From Weissella kandleri (GTDB lineage: Bacteria > Bacillota > Bacilli > Lactobacillales > Lactobacillaceae): a stretch of 64,000 bases of DNA. Positions 57,910 to 64,000 of the stretch are shown in pieces. A model generated the notes under the pieces. That model was given only the letters and a program-made list of their open reading frames with translations, was not told the DNA's origin and did no database searches. The translations under genes were made by a program, and so were the position numbers. Position 1 is the first letter of the stretch; each line of letters opens with the position of its first letter. The stretch is taken from NCBI RefSeq assembly GCF_001438705.1, contig NZ_JQBP01000002.1, positions 93,805 to 157,804 on the forward strand, given 5' to 3'.

Positions 57910-59466
57910 TTGAAGTTTTCAGAATTGGGTCTCACAAAAGACCTACTGACAGCCATTGAAAAACATGGCTATGTTGAAGCTACACCGATTCAAGAGGAGA
58001 CAATTCCTTTGACCTTAGCAGGCCGGGATGTCATCGGACAAGCACAAACCGGAACCGGTAAAACTGCCGCGTTTGGTTTACCAATCTTAGAGATGATTAA
58101 TGATAGTCGTCAAGTCCAAGCCTTGGTGGTTTCCCCAACTCGGGAATTAGCTAATCAAACACAAGAAGAGTTATTTAAATTAGGCCGAGATAAGCGTGTT
58201 CGAGTCCAAGCGGTCTTTGGTGGTGCTGATATTCGGCGTCAAATTGATGGTTTGAAGCGTGGAGTTGATATCGTCGTGGGAACCCCTGGACGTTTAATTG
58301 ATCATATTCGCCGGGGAACGATTGATTTGTCTCACGTTAAGACTTTGGTCCTAGATGAAGCTGACGAAATGCTAAACATGGGCTTCTTAGAAGACATTGA
58401 AGCAATTTTGAAGGCGGTGCCAAGTGAACGACAAACTTTGCTGTTCTCAGCTACGATGCCACCCGCTATTAAGCGAATTGGGGTTCAATTTATGACGAAC
58501 CCTGAACACGTGCAAATTGCCGCTAAAGAATTGACGACTGATTTGGTCGATCAATATTATGTGCGCGTGCGTGAACAAGAGAAGTTTGATACATTTACGC
58601 GGATTTTGGCCGTACAAGAGCCAGAATTGGCCATTGTCTTTGGGCGTACGAAGCGTCGCGTGGACGAATTAACCCGTGGTTTGGAATTGCGGGGCTTTGA
58701 TGCTGCAGGAATCCATGGTGATTTAACGCAACAAAAACGAACGCAAGTCTTAAAGGCGTTTAAGCACGGTGAAATTAACATTTTGGTTGCAACTGATGTG
58801 GCCGCGCGTGGTTTGGACGTTTCAGGTGTTACACACGTTTATAACTTTGATATTCCACAAGAATCTGAATCATATGTGCACCGGATTGGTCGGACTGGTC
58901 GGGCCGGATCGCACGGAACTTCAGTGACTTTTGTTGCTAATTCAGAATTGGATTACTTGAAGGAAATTGAAAAGTTAACGAAGAAGCGGATGCTAGCTTT
59001 GAAGCCATATACACGTGAAGAGGCTATGGCTGCTCGCATGAAGACTGCGGTTAGTTCTGTTGATAACGTGGTGGCCTCAGTTGATACGAACTTAGTTGGG
59101 GATGAAATCGATACTTTGTTAGAAAAGTATGAGGCCCGGACATTAGCAGCGGCTTTGTTGGCCTCAGCGGCTAATTTGTCACAACTTGAATCTGACTTTA
59201 CGTTGACCCGGGAACGTCCATTGCCAAACAAGAAGTATGGTCGTGGTGGTTCACGTGGCGGATCACATGGATCTCGCAATGGCGGAGGCTACCGTGGCGG
59301 TCGCCGTGAAGGTAACGGGAATGGTGGTTATCGGCGGAGCGGACATGATTCAGAACGGCGGAAGTCATACGATCGTGGTTCACGGACTGGGTCAGGGGAT
59401 CGTTCACAACGTGGTTCACGCCCTTCTGGACGGCGGAAGTTTGTGATTCGTGAAAATCAAGATTAA
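57910..59466 (+). CDS. cshA: DEAD-box RNA helicase CshA
   Basis: ATP-dependent RNA helicase of 518 aa, probably in the cold-shock and RNA-degradation machinery. The motifs in order are Q (ATPIQ), I (AQTGTGKTA), Ia (PTRELA), Ib (TPGRL), II (DEAD), III (SAT), V (ATDVAARGLD) and VI (HRIGRTGR). The C-terminal tail (~435-518) is rich in Arg, Gly and Ser (RGGSRGGSHGSRNGGG) and should bind RNA. It starts with TTG behind GGAGGAAG. Confidence 0.95.
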   Translation: MKFSELGLTKDLLTAIEKHGYVEATPIQEETIPLTLAGRDVIGQAQTGTGKTAAFGLPILEMINDSRQVQALVVSPTRELANQTQEELFKLGRDKRVRVQAVFGGADIRRQIDGLKRGVDIVVGTPGRLIDHIRRGTIDLSHVKTLVLDEADEMLNMGFLEDIEAILKAVPSERQTLLFSATMPPAIKRIGVQFMTNPEHVQIAAKELTTDLVDQYYVRVREQEKFDTFTRILAVQEPELAIVFGRTKRRVDELTRGLELRGFDAAGIHGDLTQQKRTQVLKAFKHGEINILVATDVAARGLDVSGVTHVYNFDIPQESESYVHRIGRTGRAGSHGTSVTFVANSELDYLKEIEKLTKKRMLALKPYTREEAMAARMKTAVSSVDNVVASVDTNLVGDEIDTLLEKYEARTLAAALLASAANLSQLESDFTLTRERPLPNKKYGRGGSRGGSHGSRNGGGYRGGRREGNGNGGYRRSGHDSERRKSYDRGSRTGSGDRSQRGSRPSGRRKFVIRENQD

Positions 59467-59481
59467 TTAAACTAAAAATTG

Positions 59482-59517
59482 GGCTAATGTCATAAAACTG
59501 GCATTAGTCTTTTTTTA
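59482..59517 (+). terminator. Intrinsic terminator of cshA
   Basis: GGCTAATG / CATTAGTC with one G.T pair, a 12-nt loop that can pair further, then eight T. Confidence 0.85.
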
Positions 59518-59621
59518 GTTTTAAAATGGACTCTAGGAGAAGCACTATTTATTAGTGGAAATATGATAAAATGTAATGATTAGAAACTACTTGTTAAAGG
59601 AAGTACATAAAGGGGACAGCT

Positions 59622-61106
59622 ATGATTTTTGGACATGGGATTGATATTCAGACGATTTCGCAAGTTAAAGCTTTAGTTGAGCGCCAGCCAAATTTTATTG
59701 CAAAAATTTTAACACCCGCTGAGCAAGAAGAGTTTAATACGCGTGTGGGCAAGCATCGTTTTGAATTTTTAGCCGGACGCTATGCTGCTAAAGAAGCGTA
59801 TGGTAAGGCTTTAGGAACTGGAATTGGCCGTGGCTTAGGCTGGCAACAATTACAGATTACAAATGATGAAAGCGGAAAACCCGTTTTTCAAATGCATCCT
59901 AAACAAAAAGAGCTTCGGGCGTACCTTTCGATTTCACATACGGATGATTTAGTTAAAACTTCAGTTATTTTAGAAAATTTAGCTACGCAAGAAGTTTCGG
60001 TTAGTACGCATCGGCCAGCTTGGATTGAAATTTCGGCTTCGGCCTTGGCTCATAATGTTGATTATATTCGGAACCTAACGCATGCCAAAAAATTTGTGGC
60101 TGTGGTTAAATCGAATGCTTACGGGCACGGAAGCGCACAGATTGTGACGGCAGCTTTGCGGGCTGGGGTGGACGCTTTTGCGGTGGCCACCTTAGATGAA
60201 GGCATTTGGTTACGCCAGTTTGGCGTTACATTGCCAATTATGATATTAGGTGAAGTTGAACCGCAGAATTTGAATTTGGCAGTTCAAAATCAATTAATTG
60301 TGCCAGTCGTGAGTTTAGCGTGGTTACAATCAGCACAAAATAATTTAAGCGGGGCGACTCCACTTTTAGTGGCAGTCGCCGTGGATACTGGGATGACGCG
60401 CATTGGAATTCGGCATGTTGATGAGTTAAAAGCGGTGGTTGAGTTAATCCAAACCGAACAACATTTTAAACTACATAGCATTGGTATGCATTTTGCGACC
60501 GCTGACATGGCGGATAACACCTATTACGAGCAACAATTACAGCGTTGGCACGCGTTGGTTGATGATTTGGGATTACCTAAGGATGTCTGGCGACACCTAG
60601 CGAATTCGGCGACATCCTTATGGCATGCTGTGCCTTCAACGGATGCGATTCGAGTTGGCGCCGGCATGTATGGTTTTGATGCCTCACAAGGGGCTTTACA
60701 ACCGCGAGACTTACAACCCGTTTTGCAATTAAAAGCCAACTTGGTCCAGGTCAAACAAGTGGAAGCGGGGACTTCGGTTTCTTATGGTGCTACATATACC
60801 ACTGAACAATCAGCTTGGATTGGGACCGTTCCAATTGGCTATGGGGATGGTTATTTGCGCAAACTGCAAGGTGGTTATGGCCTTTTGCCAGATGGAAGAC
60901 ATGTCCAAATTATTGGGCGAATTGCGATGGATCAATTGATGGTTGTTTTGCCGGAAGCTGTGCCAGTGGGGACGACGATTACCTTGATTGGTTCAGTTTT
61001 GAATCAACAGGTGACATTAGAAATGTTAGCTGATCGATTAGAAACAATTCCATATGAAGTTGCAACTAATTTGGCAGCGCGTTTGCCACGATACTTAATA
61101 GATTGA
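59622..61106 (+). CDS. acpS-alr: Fused holo-ACP synthase and alanine racemase
   Basis: One uninterrupted frame of 494 aa joins two enzymes that are usually separate neighbours. Residues 1-~122 are AcpS, which attaches phosphopantetheine to acyl carrier protein; the Mg-binding Asp8 (GIDI) and Glu58 (AAKEAYGKA) are present. After a linker of about eight residues, residues ~131-494 are alanine racemase, which makes D-alanine for the cell wall: PLP-binding Lys163 (VVKSNAYGHG) and catalytic Tyr388 (VSYGATY). Both domains look complete. It starts with ATG; mazF and trpS follow. Confidence 0.95.
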   Translation: MIFGHGIDIQTISQVKALVERQPNFIAKILTPAEQEEFNTRVGKHRFEFLAGRYAAKEAYGKALGTGIGRGLGWQQLQITNDESGKPVFQMHPKQKELRAYLSISHTDDLVKTSVILENLATQEVSVSTHRPAWIEISASALAHNVDYIRNLTHAKKFVAVVKSNAYGHGSAQIVTAALRAGVDAFAVATLDEGIWLRQFGVTLPIMILGEVEPQNLNLAVQNQLIVPVVSLAWLQSAQNNLSGATPLLVAVAVDTGMTRIGIRHVDELKAVVELIQTEQHFKLHSIGMHFATADMADNTYYEQQLQRWHALVDDLGLPKDVWRHLANSATSLWHAVPSTDAIRVGAGMYGFDASQGALQPRDLQPVLQLKANLVQVKQVEAGTSVSYGATYTTEQSAWIGTVPIGYGDGYLRKLQGGYGLLPDGRHVQIIGRIAMDQLMVVLPEAVPVGTTITLIGSVLNQQVTLEMLADRLETIPYEVATNLAARLPRYLID

Positions 61107-61127
61107 TGAATTATAGAGGAAAATTGC

Positions 61128-62557
<1,430 letters not shown>

Positions 62558-62578
62558 TAGTTCAGATGAGGTATTAAT

Positions 62579-63508
62579 ATGAGCTTTTTGGCAATTGTAG
62601 ATTTAGGTTCTAATTCAACCCGTTTTGTCATTGAAGAAGTGACTGCAGACGGACAAGTTGAAGAAGTCTTGCGACAAAAGCAAGACACGCGTTTAGCGGA
62701 GGGCATGACTCAAAATGCGGGGTATTTACAACCAGCCGCGATTGAACGTGTTGTAACAGCTGTGCGTGGCTTTTACCAGATTTATCAAAAATATCCGGCA
62801 ATTGAAGTTATTGGGATTGCGACGGCAGCAGTCCGGGAAGCTTTAAATAAAAATGATTTACTTTTGCCTTTGTATAGCGAATTTGGAATCAATGTCCGAG
62901 TTTTAACCGGGGACCAAGAAGCTTATTATGATTATTTAGGTACGGAATCGACCTTAGCTTTATCGGACGCTTGGTTATTAGATACTGGGGGTGCTAGTGT
63001 TGAATTGGTAGGTATTGAAAAGCAAATGGCAGCGAATTTTATTAGCTTACCATTTGGGGCGGTCAATTTAGCTGAACGCTTCCATTTAGATGTGGATGGT
63101 TTGTTGGAACAACGAAACCTCGACGCCGCGATTGATTTTATTGATCAAAAATATGCTGAATTACCTTGGCTAGAGACGGACCAATTGCCCATTGTTTTGC
63201 TTGGGGGCGCTAATCGAACCTTGGCGCGGCTAAATCGGAAACGTCAAGGTTTGCCAGATGAAGAAGATTTTCATGGTTATCATTTGTCAACGAGCCGGGT
63301 GGCGGAATTATTTAATGAATTATGTCAATTAACACTACAGCAACGCGCGGAATGCTTAGGTAGCGAGGCAAACCGGGCTGATATTATTATTGGTGGTTTA
63401 TTACCCTTAATGCGGTTAATTGAAATTACGAACTCAAAAGAAGTCATTTTTTCATCGTCAGGTGTGCGTGAAGGAATTTTGCAAGAATATGTTTTAGAAC
63501 AAATGTAA
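62579..63508 (+). CDS. ppx: Exopolyphosphatase (Ppx/GppA family)
   Basis: A 309-aa protein of the ASKHA fold with the phosphate loops DLGSNSTRFVI (~7-17) and LDTGGASVELVG (~136-147). At this length it has only the catalytic domains, without the C-terminal HD-like part of larger Ppx/GppA proteins. It is expected to release phosphate from polyphosphate; pppGpp hydrolysis is also possible. It lies 21 bp after trpS. Confidence 0.9.
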   Translation: MSFLAIVDLGSNSTRFVIEEVTADGQVEEVLRQKQDTRLAEGMTQNAGYLQPAAIERVVTAVRGFYQIYQKYPAIEVIGIATAAVREALNKNDLLLPLYSEFGINVRVLTGDQEAYYDYLGTESTLALSDAWLLDTGGASVELVGIEKQMAANFISLPFGAVNLAERFHLDVDGLLEQRNLDAAIDFIDQKYAELPWLETDQLPIVLLGGANRTLARLNRKRQGLPDEEDFHGYHLSTSRVAELFNELCQLTLQQRAECLGSEANRADIIIGGLLPLMRLIEITNSKEVIFSSSGVREGILQEYVLEQM

Positions 63509-63510
63509 TG

Positions 63511-63537
63511 GTCATTGATTTGTCTAAAAACAATGAC
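63511..63537 (+). repeat. Hairpin after ppx
   Basis: GTCATTG / CAATGAC with a 13-nt loop but no T run. It may weakly terminate or protect the ppx transcript. Confidence 0.45.
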
Positions 63538-63556
63538 GAAAATTAAAGCGTTTTAA

Positions 63557-63585
63557 TTGCAAACGTTTTCATTCGATGTTATAAT
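63557..63585 (+). promoter_or_regulatory. Strong promoter overlapped by a perfect cre site
   Basis: TTGCAA (63557-63562), a 17-bp spacer and TATAAT (63580-63585), with TG before the -10. The bases TTGCAAACGTTTTCA (63557-63571) match the cre consensus WTGNAANCGNWNNCW at every position. CcpA bound here would cover the -35. Confidence 0.8.
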
Positions 63586-63618
63586 GTAATTAACCTAAAG
63601 GAAAGGGAGGTAGAGAAT

Positions 63619-64000
63619 TTGGAACAATCTGATATTTTCGACCAATTCACATTGAATAACCTATCCATAAACGAGGGCATATCACAGTAGTGACTAGGAA
63701 ATTGCGTATCATTAAATTTAAAAGATAAACATCAGGCCATGAGTAGGTCATCCTAGGAACACTAGCAATCAGATTTATTACGAGTCATCAGTATCAACTA
63801 GATTGATAATATTTATGGCTATGCTAATAAGCTGCTCCTGATATGACTTGGTTTGAACCAAGACGTTTAGGCTAGTATTATTGGTGATGAATTTGGCGGG
63901 GTTTTGATTAATGACAGGCGTCTAAAACTGCAGATTAGACCTTTAATCATAACCGATGACAATTGAATACAGGGAGATAAATAGTTCCCCCTTGAAGCGT
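63619..64000 (+). pseudogene. Decayed Old Yellow Enzyme-like NADH:flavin oxidoreductase
   Basis: After GGGAGG a TTG-started frame reads MEQSDIFDQFTLNNLSI, like the start of OYE-type oxidoreductases (usually followed by KNR.VMAPMT), but stops at 63690. Downstream, degenerate pieces in changing frames resemble the later OYE segment GFDGVEIH...LLQQFFSPLTN.RDD..ENR.KFPLE: EFGGVLIN (~63889), LQIRPLIITDD (~63928) and EYREINSSPLK (~63964). Several stops and missing stretches show that the gene is broken. It probably continues beyond the window. The match is by eye. Confidence 0.55.

Overview
The window is a gene-dense, low-to-medium GC chromosomal segment from a lactic acid bacterium. The best fit is an obligately heterofermentative, D-lactate-forming member of the Lactobacillaceae (Leuconostocaceae group), most like Weissella; the species is not identifiable by eye. 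The evidence is two tandem D-lactate dehydrogenases, glucose-6-phosphate dehydrogenase, an AdhP-type alcohol dehydrogenase, RexAB instead of RecBCD, a WalRK-HIJ-HtrA cluster, Firmicutes-type spacing, and cre-like sites. Almost everything is core genome. No tRNA, rRNA, insertion sequence, prophage or CRISPR array was seen.

Layout: (1) 1-5.0 kb: serS, two ldhD paralogues and a lone PTS EIIC-like membrane protein. (2) 5.1-8.9 kb: sortase A and the tsaB-rimI-rimI-tsaD tRNA t6A/acetyltransferase cluster. (3) 9.2-23.0 kb: the S10-spc-alpha ribosomal superoperon (rpsJ to rplQ with secY, adk, infA and rpoA) behind a strong promoter and a structured leader. rpsN is missing from its usual place between rplE and rpsH. 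(4) 23-27.5 kb: adhP behind a Rex-like operator, a small unknown protein, an alpha/beta hydrolase, an RsmC-like methyltransferase and tadA. (5) 27.5-34.8 kb: rexB-rexA. (6) 34.9-39.3 kb: zwf and glpK on the minus strand, with an MFS transporter divergent from glpK across a cre-like palindrome. (7) 39.5-44.3 kb: purR, glmU, prs, rpsF-ssb-rpsR. (8) 44.4-51.3 kb: walR, walK, walH, walI, walJ, htrA. (9) 51.3-57.6 kb: a palindrome-rich gap, a DUF1934 gene (minus), an HD-domain hydrolase, rpoE, pyrG behind a CTP-type attenuator, and murA. (10) 57.9-63.5 kb: a DEAD-box helicase with a structured leader, a fused acpS-alr gene, mazF, trpS and ppx. (11) 63.5-64.0 kb: an intact cre-controlled promoter in front of what looks like a decayed Old Yellow Enzyme gene.

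No whole new system was found. The most notable points are the AcpS-alanine racemase fusion, a MurA with Asp at the usual catalytic-Cys position, a RexB with no cysteine and so no AddB-type Fe-S cluster, a GlpK with Arg at the HPr phosphorylation site, and several legible regulatory sites: a CiaR-like box before htrA, a pyrG attenuator, a Rex-like operator at adhP, an inverted repeat at purR, and an anti-Shine-Dalgarno leader at rpsF.
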